This document shows, in pieces, positions 43,657 to 57,800 of a DNA stretch of 64,000 nt (its first letter is position 1; each line of letters starts with the position of its first letter). The stretch is from Blastomussa wellsi (taxonomy: Eukaryota; Cnidaria; Anthozoa; Scleractinia; Plerogyridae). Location of the stretch: NCBI GenBank assembly GCA_947652115.1, contig OX393562.1:26880975-26944974 (forward strand). The letters run 5' to 3'. Position numbers and translations under genes: made by a program. The notes under the pieces are model-generated. The model had not been told where the DNA came from, searched no databases, and saw nothing but the letters and a program-made list of their open reading frames with translations.

Positions 43657-46530
43657 GCCGGGGTCGCCCGAATTAAGGACGATCCTTACCCATAAGGGAA
43701 TTCCAGACAAAAGGCCAAGCCTCCCAACTCGCTAGGCTAATACGTTCAGACATTCCTATGCATTTATTCATCACTTGATTTTACTGTTTGTTTATGATAT
43801 CAAAGCCAAATTTGGGCAGGTGTAGGAAAATCTTTTTGTAAAACCCGTTAAGGTATTCCACTTCCACTGCACGCTGATTACAAACATACAGGTCAAAAAT
43901 TGACACGCCTTGAGCCGATGTGAAGTGTTCACTTCAGTTTTTAAAAGATTGGAAATTTTACTTCTTGAGATTAAACTGAAATTTGGCAAACTTCGTTTTT
44001 TGTCAATATCAAATAAAGATTGTTAGTGGAATATATATATAATAAAATGATATAATACCTGCTTCACTTTGACAGTAACCTTATTAATTGATAGCAGTGT
44101 TATATTCACGTTAAAAAGTTCGAATTAACACCGTTATCACAGACAGCCACGTAGTCATTTCAAGTTATTTAAAATAATTCATCGTTATTGGTGAATTTAT
44201 AGCCGTTGGTTTTTGAAGTAAAAGTGATAATAAGATGTTTGTTTTATCATATAGAGAGCATTTATAAAAAGGTTATTTCTTTTTAATTTGGTGTAAAGAA
44301 AATATTTTTACTTGTCCAACTCGACACCTGTTATAATTGCCATTTGCGCTGTGAACAAGACACCTTATAAGACAGAAGCGATAATTTGGATAAAACAAAC
44401 TTCACGGAAGGAAGTGTTTCCAAGTTGAAACAAATTATTCTGTTTCCCCTTTCTTGATGTCATTCAGCGAATATGGCCAGAATTGACGAATATGAACAAG
44501 AACAGCCCCGAAAAAATCAAAAATCACTTGCTGTGTATGAACATAACTGTTACACTAACAAAACGCGTCGCTCCAATCCGACACCGATTTCTTCTTTTTT
44601 CATTGACCTTCATTCGTCAACAACACTGTTGGTGTAACAACACAAAAAAAATTTTTGCTGAACTAGGAAAATTTGTTGTAAAGGTATCTTTGTCGACCAT
44701 TTTGGGGCTGGGGATGTATATGAAATGTTTTGTCTGTAATAAAAAAATAAAAAGAGTCAGTATTTTCATGCGATCACTGCAAACTGAAATACCGCCGATT
44801 TTGATTCGATGGAAAAATACAAGGTTGATCGGCATTGTTTTAGATAAAACTTGATCTCTTATTTTTTCGCTTTCATTTTACTTCATATTACTTCATATCA
44901 TTTCCTTTGCGTTTATTCAACAAAAGACGCATTGCTGATCGAGTACATGCTATCTTAATAATTGGTTTACTTGATACAAGAAGTATTCACGATTCAATGA
45001 ATTTTCAAAGAATCAGACCGGAGGGACTTTGCAAAAACGTATTTTGTCCTCGTGCAGTTTTTTTTTTATTTCTTGTTGTCTTTTCATGTTTATTTTGACA
45101 ATATTCCCTCCCTAGTGATATTGACGATATTATCTACCCGGTGATATTGTTAGTATTCCCTCCTACCCCATTCTTGATGATATTGCCTCCGTGTTACAAA
45201 AGGATAAACTGGCAGCATTTTATGCGATGATAGCCCACAAAGGCCATATTTGCACTACACTAGGCAAAAGAAGTGTTCCGTTCGCAAACGAATTCGTATT
45301 TCTCTTAAATTATAACATTAAAAGCTCCATTGAATCAGATGCTTTACTTCCCCCATCTCGAGAATGAAGGGGAAATTCAAATTCAATTGCTTGCACCGTC
45401 AAAAGTTACAAAACTAATCGAGGCGCGGGCAAGAGTTTAAATAAAAAACAAGGCTCATAGAAATACAACAGACTTAAGAGATACTTCAACAGTTATCTTC
45501 ACATTGTAATACATCGAGGAGAAGTCAACATTTGGGATGATCCAGATCAGAATCCAGGCTAACTCGGATCATGGTTCATCAAAGGAACTGATGAACATTT
45601 GCCAGAGTGGATTCATTGCTTCCGCAGAAAGGGGGATACAGACTGTTATAATCCACTGGGTTTATCTGGTTTAAGAACTGTCTTCTCTATTCTACTGTAG
45701 ATGGTAGATGCCAGTTTAATGCACGCACGCACGAACGAACGAACTAACACGTACACGCACGCACGCAGACAAGGAACGTGCGCATCCACGCGCGAACGAA
45801 CGAACGCACTTTCCGTCCTCACCAACCGGTATTTCCGACTTATCCCAAATTGAAGGCCTCTTTTCTCTTAACCCCATTTCAGGAAGATATATCCATCAAC
45901 TTTCTCCTTTCCAAGTTAGTGCTTGATACACTTTTCGTTTGGCGAGCTAGTCAACAGTGTGCTTGATCAACCCATTGACTGCACAGCGCTGACATTGTGA
46001 GACGACGCGTGTGCCAATAATATCATTCGATAGGCCTGCAGGCTAAGAGAGGAAGGGAAAGACCTAGAAAAACCTGGCGAAGAGGTAAGTGTGAGAGGGG
46101 TGGGAAGCTGACCTCACATGGAGTCAGCCAGAGCAGAAAACGATGGGTAAAATGGGAAATAAATTTTACAGGCACTCTCAAAGTCTCGTTCATTATGAAT
46201 CTAGTTATCAAGAAGGGGCATTCGTCCCCAAATATGGCACCAAAAATCCTTAGGACTAGTGTTTTTCATTGGGTGTAAGCAAAGGCATAAGCGCATATGG
46301 GAGGAGCGAACACACTCATTCGTTATATGCTCCTCTAACTATAAAAGAATAAGCACAAGGAAACAAAGAGGTTCGTTATTCTTGTGCGCATGCTTATGTT
46401 TCTGTCACGGTAATTCCTAGTGAGGACAGCATAAGAATAATGAGCGAGTTAGTTCTTCTCATGCGCTTATACTGGAGTTGGGTAGCATCTCTCCCAAGGT
46501 CTCACATTAATGGCATTAATTATTATAATG
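43657..46530. other. Gene A upstream region, no gene recognised
   Basis: AT-rich sequence with scattered short frames on both strands that lack splice context or known motifs. It presumably holds the gene A promoter, but I see no TATA box or other element I can defend. Confidence 0.6.
45719..45809. repeat. (ACGC)n/(AACG)n simple repeat
   Basis: Runs of ACGC and ACGA units interrupted by short unique stretches. Confidence 0.85.
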
Positions 46531-46539
46531 GATTAGTAT

Positions 46540-46840
46540 ATTCTCAGCTCCGACTATTGCATTTCTAGCTTTTTGATTGGCTAAAAAACTCCGACTATGA
46601 GCCAATAGTCGGAGTTTTACGTCATATGGAAAATAGTGCGCCAAGTTTTTATTTTACGCTTTGTAAAATTGTGGAAATAAAAATCGGCGGCAAAACCCGG
46701 TTTGAGAATTTACTAAAACAATTATTCCATTCGCCCTTGTTGGATATGAAGTGATTATAACCAACTCGCGCTACGCGCTCGTTGGTTATTTTATCACTTA
46801 ATATCCAACGCGGGCTCATGGAATAATTGTTATTTAGAAC
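46540..46840. mobile_element. Fold-back MITE, copy 1
   Basis: Contains an inner hairpin at about 46549-46614 (CTCCGACTAT and its inverse) and a long hairpin at 46717-46831 (AACAATTATTCCAT ... ATGGAATAATTGTT). The centre CTCGCGCTACGCGCTCG resembles the copy at 57866. Confidence 0.72.
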
Positions 46841-48410
46841 AAACAACAGCTAGAAGCAATGTCCCTGCAATGGCAACTGCTACATTTGAGGGGTCGAGCG
46901 TCATATACCAAGTCAATAGCAAGCCCCGAAGTACTTCACAAAGAACACAACAATGGGGCCAAATTCTTGATATTTATATTTTTATATTTTCGTGCACAGT
47001 ACAAATGTCCTAGATATATTGCCAAATTTCAACCCGTTACAATCTTTAGAAGTCATGTTTTTGAGACTTTTATTTCAGAGAGTTTACAGCCGCCATTAAT
47101 TCTCCTTGTTCCAAGACTTGGTCAAGAATTTGAGAAAATGATGTCATTTTCTGAAAATACCTCACGGGTTGAAATTATAATAACTATAAGTTCAGAAAAT
47201 TGCACGAGGAAAACGTCCAAAGCTTTTATTCTTCTTGAATATTATCATTGGTTGTCTATTGCGTTTCAACTTTGCATGCATACAACAGTTACTGTCTTCC
47301 AGTGAGATCCGTATTCTATATTCTATCTTTACTATCAAGTGTGTAGCGATTATAGGGAAGTAATAAATACTCATTTATGGCTAAAATTCTGAGAGAATAC
47401 TTTCAAATAAGTGTTTCAGTTTTGGAGATAAAAAAATTAAGTGTTTGTTATAGAAAAAAGTATCTTTCAACTATACTGAACAAGTATGCTATTATGTCCG
47501 CTACTTCTTCCCTTGTTCACTCCGCCATACCTATAATGATCGCTCCTAGCAGAAGGCAGGTACCGAGAAAACATCAGACTTCTTCCAGGTGGAATATATT
47601 TGATATTAATATAAATCTACTAGCGTTCTATCACGAATGCCGTTCTCTGATTGGCTACGCCGCCCACTATATATTCTGTGACAAATAGTGAGTAGCGTGG
47701 CAGTGCGGTTCTCAACAAAATGGCGGCCGCTTCTTCACGCTTTCGAAATGTCCGTGAAGAAGATTTAGAAAGTTTGCTAGTGACGTTTTGAACGACTAGT
47801 AGGTTTTTACTAAAACAATTAGATTACTATCACGCGATAAAAATCTCGAGTTCATAATCTAATTGTTAATTAGAATCAGTAAAATACGATTACGCAAAAA
47901 ATACCTTCTTTTAAAAAAGCAAGCCATCCAAAACCAGAGTTCGCCAGCAAACAGGCTACCATAATACAATTCTTCATAAATGTTAGAAAGAGAGTTCTCA
48001 AAATAATATTTTTCACCAACGGGCAAAGGATTTCAGATGTGCAAGTCACTGTTTATAAATTACGCTCGATCGAGAAATGGACCGGCGATCGAAACAATTT
48101 CGTCAGAATAGAACATCGCATACTAGTTTTTACATAGGCTTCACATAAACTGAGAAATGAAATTGAACTAAAATAAATAGCACATTATAAAAGTATCAAT
48201 GTAAACTAACTTCTCGTTTTTGGGTGTATGTAACATTGACGAGCGAGAGGACTGATCAGATATATGGCTATATTGACTTTTCATGCAATGCAAGGCCCTA
48301 AAATTGATTACGAGCGGATAATTTATATGGTTAATAACGAATAATGAACGCTGACTCGAAAAACAAAACAGAACTAAGAATAGCGAACACTCATAGCGGG
48401 GACGGATTAT
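46841..48410. other. Intergenic stretch, no gene recognised
   Basis: Only short frames without known motifs and a small fold-back at 47812-47873 (AAAACAATTAGATTA and its inverse). Confidence 0.55.
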
Positions 48411-48416
48411 TTAATC
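48411..48416 (-). promoter_or_regulatory. Possible variant poly(A) signal (ATTAAA) for gene B
   Basis: ATTAAA on the minus strand about 15-20 bases after the TAG that ends the acidic tail exon. Confidence 0.35.
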
Positions 48417-48430
48417 ATTTCGCTAATCAT

Positions 48431-48837
48431 CTAACGGCTTTCATTGGCTTTTGATGACATCAGTGTTTCCTTGTCAGCGGTTGTGGGCGGGGAGTCCTGT
48501 TCAGCGGCTGTCGGTGGCGAGTCCTGGTCAGCGGCAGTGGGCGGGGAGTCATACACATGCGTTTCTGCCGATGCGTCGGTGAAACTACTGGGGTCGATTG
48601 TCTTGGACGTGTGCGGTACTGTTGATGTGTCAGTTAATTGACCGGGGTCGATTGACTTATACGGCGGACTGGACACGACTGAATCGGACATGTGCCGTAA
48701 TGCTGAGGTCTCGGTCAATGGACTGGAGACGACTGACTCCGATTCCTGCGGCAGCGGTAGTGTTGATGTATTGGTCAGAGGACTGGAATCGACTGAATCA
48801 TCAGCCTCTTTTTTGGTAGACTGCACAGCAGGATGGT
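48431..48837 (-). CDS. Gene B exon 14: Ser/Thr/Pro-rich acidic C-terminal tail
   Basis: An open terminal exon of 134 codons plus TAG, with TTTTTCAG acceptor and the phase needed by exon 13 (junction Asp, then HPAVQSTKKEADDSVDSS). It repeats SVVSSPLTETS-like and QDSPPTAA-like units and has many Asp and Glu, in sharp contrast to the basic body. It could shield or neutralise the Arg domains or carry O-glycans; both are inference. An ATTAAA lies just downstream. It could also belong to an alternative transcript. Confidence 0.7.
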
Positions 48838-51800
48838 CTGAAAAATATGGTTACAAGTGGACAGGCTCAGTAAGAAAAAATAAGCAAGCAAGAGAAAATT
48901 TCCGATTCTAGTCTAATTGGTATGGATGGACTCAGAAGCCATCTTAGTTTTCATCTGAATAAAAAACCGCGGACACCACAAGTAAGTAACACCACCGAAC
49001 GTTCTTATTGTTTATTATGTCGTAAACTCATGTCATCACATACCTCTCATGTTGAAACCAAAGGGGCCACTACCCTTTCTTCTTATCTTCAGCCAACCCT
49101 TTCTTCCGCGCATCTTTGCTTTTCCATACCGGAGCCGAATTCGTCGAAGACGTCCATTCAATACAGCGCGGAGCTCGTTACAGCATTTTCTCACTCGTCG
49201 CCACATTCGTCCGTAACGTATCTGCAAGACTCCTCTTCTGGCGGGTACATACTTCAAGCGTCCTCTGATGTGGATTCCAAATCGACGTCCTCTTAGCGTA
49301 ACCCTTCTTCTCCTGCCCCTGTAGCGTATAGTCCATCTGCCGCGCCATCTCTTGATGTACCTCCACTTGCCACCATACCTGAGACGCATCTTTACGTGCG
49401 CTTTTCTTCTCCTGAAACCCGTCCATTTTCTTCTGTACCAAACTCTTGGTGTTCCTCGTAGAATGCGGATAGCTCGTTCTTTCCGCTTATAGTGTACCAT
49501 AAAACGTCCTTTGCGAGGGAAAATCCAACGTAATCTGCCGCGAATGATCAGCTTCAAACGACGAGTGACACGTCTGAGTGACCGCCAGGGTCTCCTGCCG
49601 AGCCGTACTGACACTCCTCCACCTCGGATCCTATGAAACAAATAGGAAAACGAGCGAGCTTTACAGACTCGGAGATTGCACTGTTTCCGTTTCTAAGCCC
49701 TGCACACCGGTAAGTCAGTACTTAATTTTATGAAAAGCAACTACTATCAATGTCTGTATTTATAGATATCTTACCTAAGGTCATAGTACTTGGTACCCAC
49801 ACGGAACCTAAGTCGCCCACCTCTCTTTCGTACTCTTCTGAATTTTCCGCCATATTTCAAAACAATTTTGCCATTGTGTTGTTCGTATCGGCGCCGACGC
49901 CTTCGTCTCCTGCGCCTGAACCTGCGCCAGTACCGTATTAATCTCCTTCGTTTTCGTCTTCTCCTTGCAAGGCGAGCACGGCGAGTTGAAGGGCGTCTCC
50001 ATCGGTTTTTGTAAAAGAATCTCAGTTTGCCATTTACGAATCGAACTGGTCTGGTTTTTCTCTTGTACAAGACACGAAGGACCCTTCCCACTCTAACAGC
50101 GTGTCTGTAACATCCCTTCACGCGAATTCTGAGCCTCCTTCTTACGTTCCTGACACGACGCCATCTTTTTCCGCGCCGGTAGAGGACAATACCCCGCCTG
50201 ATTCTAGCACGAGAAACGATAAGTATATTAACCACGATTCTCTACTAAAAAGTCCAAACTAAAAGCATAGTTTTTGCTATTGCGCCGTTTCCCCAACAAT
50301 TTGCTTTCTTGTTTAGTCTCAGATATAGAAATTCAGCGATTCTAAAACAAAAATGATTAAAAACAGCACATAAAGTTCAGTTATTTTCTGTCAAGTAGAA
50401 AAACCCTCTTGAAATGATGCATGCAAAAGTAATGAGAACGTTTATATGGCTTGTTGACACCTCGCTCACTCACCTCACCTCACTCACTCACTTCCCATTA
50501 TACCCGCTGTATAATGCATATTGGGAATCATCATCTGTAATCGTCTTTAGAGTTTTATGTACAATGTGTTACTGTCATATTCCATACAGTTACTGCGCGA
50601 CGGTCCAAAAATCAAACTCAAATGCAAAAAGGTGCTAATTAGTTGATCCTTAATAATCGCGATGTGGCATGGTGGCCTACTGGTAAACGCGTTGGACTAC
50701 CCGGATCGGACGATTATCAAGTTAACAACAAGATCAGTGCCGTTACATCAAAATTACTTACTTCACTCTATATGCTTTGCGACCGTAGCGAAAAAAGAAT
50801 TTCGCACGCCTCCGGAAGACTGGTCTCCAAAATCTTCCAACCCGTAAACGCATGACGTAACGCCTCCGCCTAGACCGTCTTCCGCGTCCCCAAGGCCGTC
50901 TTGGGCGCTGAACACGTCTTCGTCTTCTGAGGCGCAGCCAGCGTCGTCCTCTAAGAACAAAGGCTCTCCTAGATGTGACGCGGAGAACGATGTATCTTCC
51001 GCCTACACGAATCACTGGTCTCCGTCTACGGATTACTACCTTTCGCCACCTTCCCTTCACGCGGGCAAAGAGCTTATACCGTCTTGTTGGCACGCGTCGC
51101 CAAGCTCCTCTATAAAAGTAATGAAACTTTCCTTGTTTGTATCTGTCAAATGAAATAAAAGAAAAAAGAACCGTGTATTAAATAACATTTACAAAATGAC
51201 AAAAGACTTTGATCAACATGATAAGGGATAAGTGTTTAGGTGCAGTTATAATGAGCACCTAATTTCTCCTGCCAACCTCATTAAACTAGTTAAGAGAAGA
51301 TGAAAAAATGACCTTTTCCTTCAATGTTACCTGATTCTTCTTCGTCGTCCTCCAAGGCGGAATGTCAATCTTCCCTTCCACCTGAAGATTTTTCTTACTT
51401 TTCTGCGGTAGTAGATCTTGAATGGGCTGCTGCGACGTCTGTATCGTCGTAAACGTCTCATTCTGCGCCTGTTCCGTCTTCGATAACGCCTAATGCGTCG
51501 CATCTTCTGCCTCAAGCGTCGGCGACGCCGGCGTCGACGTCTTCGTCCTTTTCGGTATCTGTAAGTGATTGTTCTCCACCTCCTTCTTAGACGATACACG
51601 GGCCTTCCACGCCTGAACCTGAGGGACCGATATTTTCCTCTTACGAGAATTCTAATCTTGCCTCTGTATCGTCTGGTGGGACGCCATTCATGTCCGACGA
51701 GAAACTGTAAACGCCTGAGGTAACGCCATCGGTTTCTGTAACGGAGCATGATCTTGCCTGCTTTCCGACTGCGATATCTGTAGAAATACACATAGAGAAA

Positions 51801-54800
51801 TGGGTTGTATGTTAGATACATATACATAACCGGGAAATGTGCGACAAGATCTCAAAGGCAATAAAAGGGTGGAATGACTCAGGAATTCAGCTCAAAATGA
51901 ATCAAAATAAGTAAATTTTAACCTTAATCTCTTCTTTATGCAAACATATAATCTTAATTTTTCATGGATTACTAGCGGGATTTCCTAAGAGGGAGGGATA
52001 AAAAAATAGTTAGGAATTGGTTAGAATCTAACACCTGCAGGAATGGACCTAATTACAACAAGGGCTGACGAAAGACAATAGAAATGCACCGGGTCAGATT
52101 CCGCCAGGTCTGTTGCTGGGAGGTATTTCCCTTTGACTCATGTTCCCGTGCAGCAAAGCAAATCCCTTACCTGACAGGTCTAAAACGACGTCTATAGCGC
52201 ATCATTAACCGCCTTCCTCGCTTGTAAATCTTTCTGAATCGTCTTTTGAACCACACACGCATCAGGCATCTGTCTCTACCGCGCCCCCTCCCTCGTCTCC
52301 TTGAACGTTTTCGCCGTCGCCTTCTCATTCTTCTTTTCTCTCGACGTGACCTTCTTCGTCTTCGTCTTCGCCGTCTTCTTCGTATGGTTCTTCGTGTCCT
52401 AGGTGAGCTCCAACGCCCTTCGTAACTTATCTGCACTCTGCCACCTATTATACGAAGCCGCCTCCTCGCATTTCTAAAGCGGATACGAGGCTTGCCGTGG
52501 CGATATCGCAGTAATCGCCATCGTCGGTCGAAGCGAACTTTTATCGGCCTTCTACGCACCCATCGCCGTCTTCTGCCATATATGATTCCGATCCTACCGT
52601 TGCGGTACCTAAACGTTGATCGACGAAGGAGGTAATATGCCAGACAATTTTAAACTAAACAATAACCCGGTGCAATACGGCAACTATTTGGTACATTACA
52701 ACTTACAATTAGCTTAGCCTAAATTAAGGCATGAAAAGTTAAAACAACAGGCGTAAAACAACGCGTACATGTTGTTTGTCGTGATCAATGCACTTAGCTA
52801 TAATCTATAGATTTAGCCAAGCCTAAAAGCGGAGCTCCGTATTTTTGCTGGTTCTGAAAGTGCTACTATGATGAAATTTGGATGTCTCCAAACTAAGCAA
52901 TTTTAAAGCATTAAACAGTATTCTGCATCACAATAAAATTGCCGCTTACTTTTTTGAAATATCTTTTTTCGTTACAGAGATATTCAGGTTTTTAAAATAT
53001 GCCGGAGCTCCGCTATCAAGGTAGGTACCGGGCTAGGGCTGATACGATACAAATATCTCATATAAATAAAAAAATCTTAGTTGGCGGGAGGCAGACCAAC
53101 CTGTTATTTACAAGCATAAACTCTCGGCCACGTTGTCTCTGCATAATTTAGACCAGAATTTAGTTTGTTTCTCATGTCCAATGCAGCTAAAGGGCATAAC
53201 GAAGGAGTGCTTATATCAACTGTTTAACTTACACTATTCTTCTCCATTTACGCCTGATTCGACCTCTTAGGTATCTTCCTCGACGATAAACTCGAATCCA
53301 TTTTCCACTTCGGTTATATTGAAAACGAAGGACGTTACGTCGTCTTATTCGTCGTCTGCGTCGTCTGTATCTACGCCGCCGCCGTCTCACGCGTCGCCTT
53401 CGTCGACGTCTCCGTCTACGCCTCCATACTCTCCTAGATCTTCGTCCTCGTGGCCGTTTCCTCCTAACTACGTTCCACTTCCTCCCGTAACGGATCTTCA
53501 GACGTCTTCCCATTAACTTGATTCGCCTGTACCGTCCTCTGCTGCGCACCACAAGCCTTCCACGACGCCTCCTGATATACGACCATCGTCTACGACCCAA
53601 GCGGATCTTAAAACGCCGTGCGATTCGACGAATTAGACGCCGTTTTCCATTGAAAATTACTCTGAAGTTTCGTCCTCTTCGATATCTATTGCAATACAAG
53701 AAAATCTGAATTATTTTCTCGATGATCTTATCAGCTTGATTTGAACACTTTGTGGCAAGGCGGACCTCAAAGAAGGATGCACCAAATGGCCATTTCAACT
53801 GTATGGTATATACTGCAAGCTAATCACCTCGAACTCCTTTAATCCACCTTCAATTATCTAAAGCTATTGGAATGATATATATTCTATTCGACTTTTCTTA
53901 CCGGAACTTTATCCATTGACGCCGGTATCGCATTTTATATCCACCTCGCCACTTCACGATCGGTCTCCAACGTCTGCGGTAATTGAAAAGAAGCACAGCA
54001 CGTCTGCGTCGACGCACGTAGCGCCGTCTACGTCTTCTACGACGTCGATTAATTCTTCGTCGCCAGCGTTGTCGTCTTTTCTGCGCTCTGCTTCGTGCAC
54101 GAGAACCTTTTGGAATTTCAAGCCACTGGATTAGTACAGGTGTGCAGGTAATGGCATAGGACCGAGTAAAGTTAGTGATTAATATCCTGCACGCTATGAA
54201 AATTTTCCCGAAGATACCCCTATGTCCCTGGCAATTTGCAAACTCTCATGAGAGTTTTCGGCAACTCTAATCGGCTATCATAATCTCGGACCAAACGAGA
54301 AAAACTTCTCTCATCGACTCTCATGAAAAATATGAGCACGTTCAAAGTCGATGAGAGCGCATGAGAGTCAACGAGAGTGCATTAGTATACGGAGGGAGTG
54401 AGAGTTTGGACTCGAGATCATCAACTCTTCATCTTCGTTTTGCTCAGGCTTTAGTCATTCTACATTAGCCCTAACTTGAACTACTGTAGTCCATGCTTAG
54501 TTCAGTATAGATTTTATACCTTACAGATTAAACAGCAGTTACGTAATGTAAAGAAAAGCATATACATAGGAAACACCATTTTTACTCACCTCGGAAGGTG
54601 ATACATAGATGCACTAAGTTTGCATTCTGACGCCAATCTGTAAGGAAGCAAGAGCGCAAAGTCAATGATTCGAGCAGACGATGCTCATCTTTCCCCTAAC
54701 ATTAAATTTTTTTGCAGTTTGTTATTGTTTTCAAAGAAGGTGGTCTCGCGGGCGAATCTGCGCCGGATTGCTAGGCTACGTAGATGGAAGAATGGCAAAA

Positions 54801-57800
54801 ATGGGGGCGAAATAAACAAATAATTCAACCTTGAACTACAAGGCTCACAAACATTTTGTTTCGGAATAAACACGTCATTTTTTCCACCAAAAAGGCATAC
54901 AAGGCATACCTGAGGCCAGAGCCTTTTTCTGCGCGGTTTCTGAAAATCCTGCGTGGTATCCAGGGTATCCAAGAAACCACTGCGTATGAAATAGCGCCCA
55001 GTTACCCATAGCTTGTAAAGCGGGAGGAGATCGGTTTTGCGCTTTCCGTGATACTTTGAGTAGCGGCTGGTTCATTCTTCGTTATATTTATCACAGCGGT
55101 TTATAAAAATCACTTAATTAAAAACTTACTTTTGCTCAGACACATATTGCTCAACTGCGGCCTCGGTCCGAGACCTGCGAGAGAGAAAACAACATTGAAG
55201 CAAACACGGATTCGACGGTAGTAGTTACTCGACTGTCTCAATGGGGTGGTGGATTTTGCGGTTAACCGTTAATGTTTTGGCTTTTTTTACGGCTAACGGC
55301 TAATTTCCTTTCTTAAGGGTTATCAGAAGGGTTAAAAATTAGTTTTATTTGTCTTTTAATTTCCGTCGTTGTGCAACCAATTTAAGGTCTTTGGAACAAC
55401 GAATTGAAGATTTAAACATAAAGCTTAAGAGCAGCCGTCAGAACTGTCAAAAACGTCTGTCAACTCGTTCTACGACACATTCAGTAATCACTTTCGACGA
55501 AGTATCAACCTTTCTGTGAACAACTACATAAAAAGCAACATCCAAGAAATTGAAAGTGAGAGATGATCCGTGGCAGTGAATTTCCAATTTAAGCAATTGG
55601 AATAAAAGAAGCCTGAAAAAATCAGGGCTTCAACGGAATTCGAACCCGTGACCTCCTCGAAATGCCGGTGTGATGCTCTACCAACGGAGCTATGAAGCCA
55701 CACATTAATATGGGAGCGAGGTCAATTTATTGAGTTTGTATTTTCCCGTGAGGAATGAAGTGATGTAAAGCATATGAAATAATTCATATATGAACTGCGA
55801 ATGTAGATGAAAGTGAGAGATGATCATCACAGTGAATTTCCAATTTAACCAATTGGAATTATAGAAGCACGAAAGAAAGATAAGTGAGTTTCGCGGTTAC
55901 ATCCAAAGTTTAGGGCGCCTCCGACAGGGTTGGTGACGAACACAGAGTATTCAGCAATCGGTACGGCCCTCAATCAGCGATCAAACAGCACGCGGAGGCA
56001 GGCAACCGACCATAATATCCATCCGAGAGACGCCGCGATCCTTGAACGAGGAATTAAAAGTTAGACCAAGAGACTCTTTTTAGAGTCATGGCACTCAACG
56101 ATGGAAACAAACATGGTTGTTGATAAAAAAGGGCTACCTCATAACAAACCCCCATTTCAGTTTGATGAAGGTGGACTGGCCACAGAAAATTTAGTAATTA
56201 GTCAGCAGATCGAATAAATTGCAACTCAAATAATATATTTTCTTACCACTGATATGCACATTTCCCACGGTAAATCCGTCATGGGATTCTAAAAACAGAA
56301 AAAAGTAGTCTACATCATTAAATGCAAATATCAGGTTGAAATAGAATTCTATTTGCAACACAACAATGGGTGCGCTGTCATGTTATGGTGCTCTCGGGGA
56401 GTTTGGATAACACGAAAGAAGCGAAAGAGTTGCTCGAGGCGATAGCTGGAAAAAACTCAGGCATCTTCAATGCTTCCCAAACTTTCCGCGAACACCATAA
56501 CCAGACAGTGCACAGCTAAAAGTAAAACCAGTTGTTTTATAACATTGCCGGAATCGGAGGAAATGTGTATCAAAAGCGGCCCCTAAACTCGCGAAAGAAA
56601 ACAATTGACAAAGCGATTTGCGCACGCTATTAGCGTGCACATGGATCAGTTTTGTGCATGCATATTAAATTTGATTGCGCAGCTCTGAAAACTATGTTAT
56701 AAATCATTTCATTTTAGACCATTATATTCTTGTTTCATTTATTTAGATAATAAAAATATTCCAAGCTTAGTTTTTACGTTGACCAACGCAACCACATTCT
56801 TAGGACCATTTTTCTTCAGCCCTGGGAACGCCCCGTCGTACTGTTCGGTTTTAAATCCTATGTAGTTCGGAGGAGCCAGATAGCGCTTCAGTGCCAACAC
56901 GTGAAGCATTGCTATCGCGTTTTACCTGGATTTGATGCTGATCGGCGTGGCTCGGAATCGACTTACAGGACCCCTATGGATACCAGCCTTTCGAGCTGAA
57001 TGGGTCACCCTGTGGAAATAAAGTGTTACTTTGCTTTGTGTGAATGTCATAGTATATTCATTGCTTGGCAATCTCGAAGTAAACGTACCTGCATCAGCTT
57101 TAGTAGCATTCTTTGTATAGTTAATGATACGGGTACCCCCTGCATATAAAAATATTGTTTGCAATTAATAAAAGCACTCTTCTAATCAGCACCTATCGTG
57201 TATATCTGCCCTTGTCGTCCAAATCATTGAATTCTAGACAATACTATAATACTATAATTTCTGTATCGTCTAAAAGCTGGAAATAGTCAGTTTAAGCAAA
57301 CTGAACACCTTTTTAAATCTACGTAGTTATTCCTTGCAATCGGGCTCTAATCAATCGAATAGAACGGCTGCTGTGGCCAGTCTTAATTTCGGGCTAGCTT
57401 ACGACCTTGCGCGTGTTTCTTACGATATATACTGTTGTTATCCTGTTTTTCTCAAACTTTTCATAATACAGCATGATATATAGTGTGGTTCTCACTTGAG
57501 CGGTCAAGATGAAGCAAATCGCGTGCTGTGATTGGCTACCCGTGCAGTCGAGATGGAGCCATCTTGACTGCCCGGAATGGACCGTGATCCCGCGAAATTA
57601 TTTGCCGTGTTTGGCGTCTTTCCGGTCATGTGATAAATCCTAATTTATTGACCAAGCTTGTTCGGTCAAGATGGCGGGATATTGGCCTCGTTCTTTTTTG
57701 TGTGTTTGTGGACCTCGACTTCGTCTCGGTCAAGAACACGCAAAAATGAACTTGGCCAATATCCCGCCATCTTGACCGAACGCTTGGCCAATAAGCCATA

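Noticed and set aside
56967..56995. Possible extra gene B exon (ARKAGIHRGP).
   Set aside because: Its donor leaves phase 0 while the next exon needs phase 1; without it the chain is in frame.
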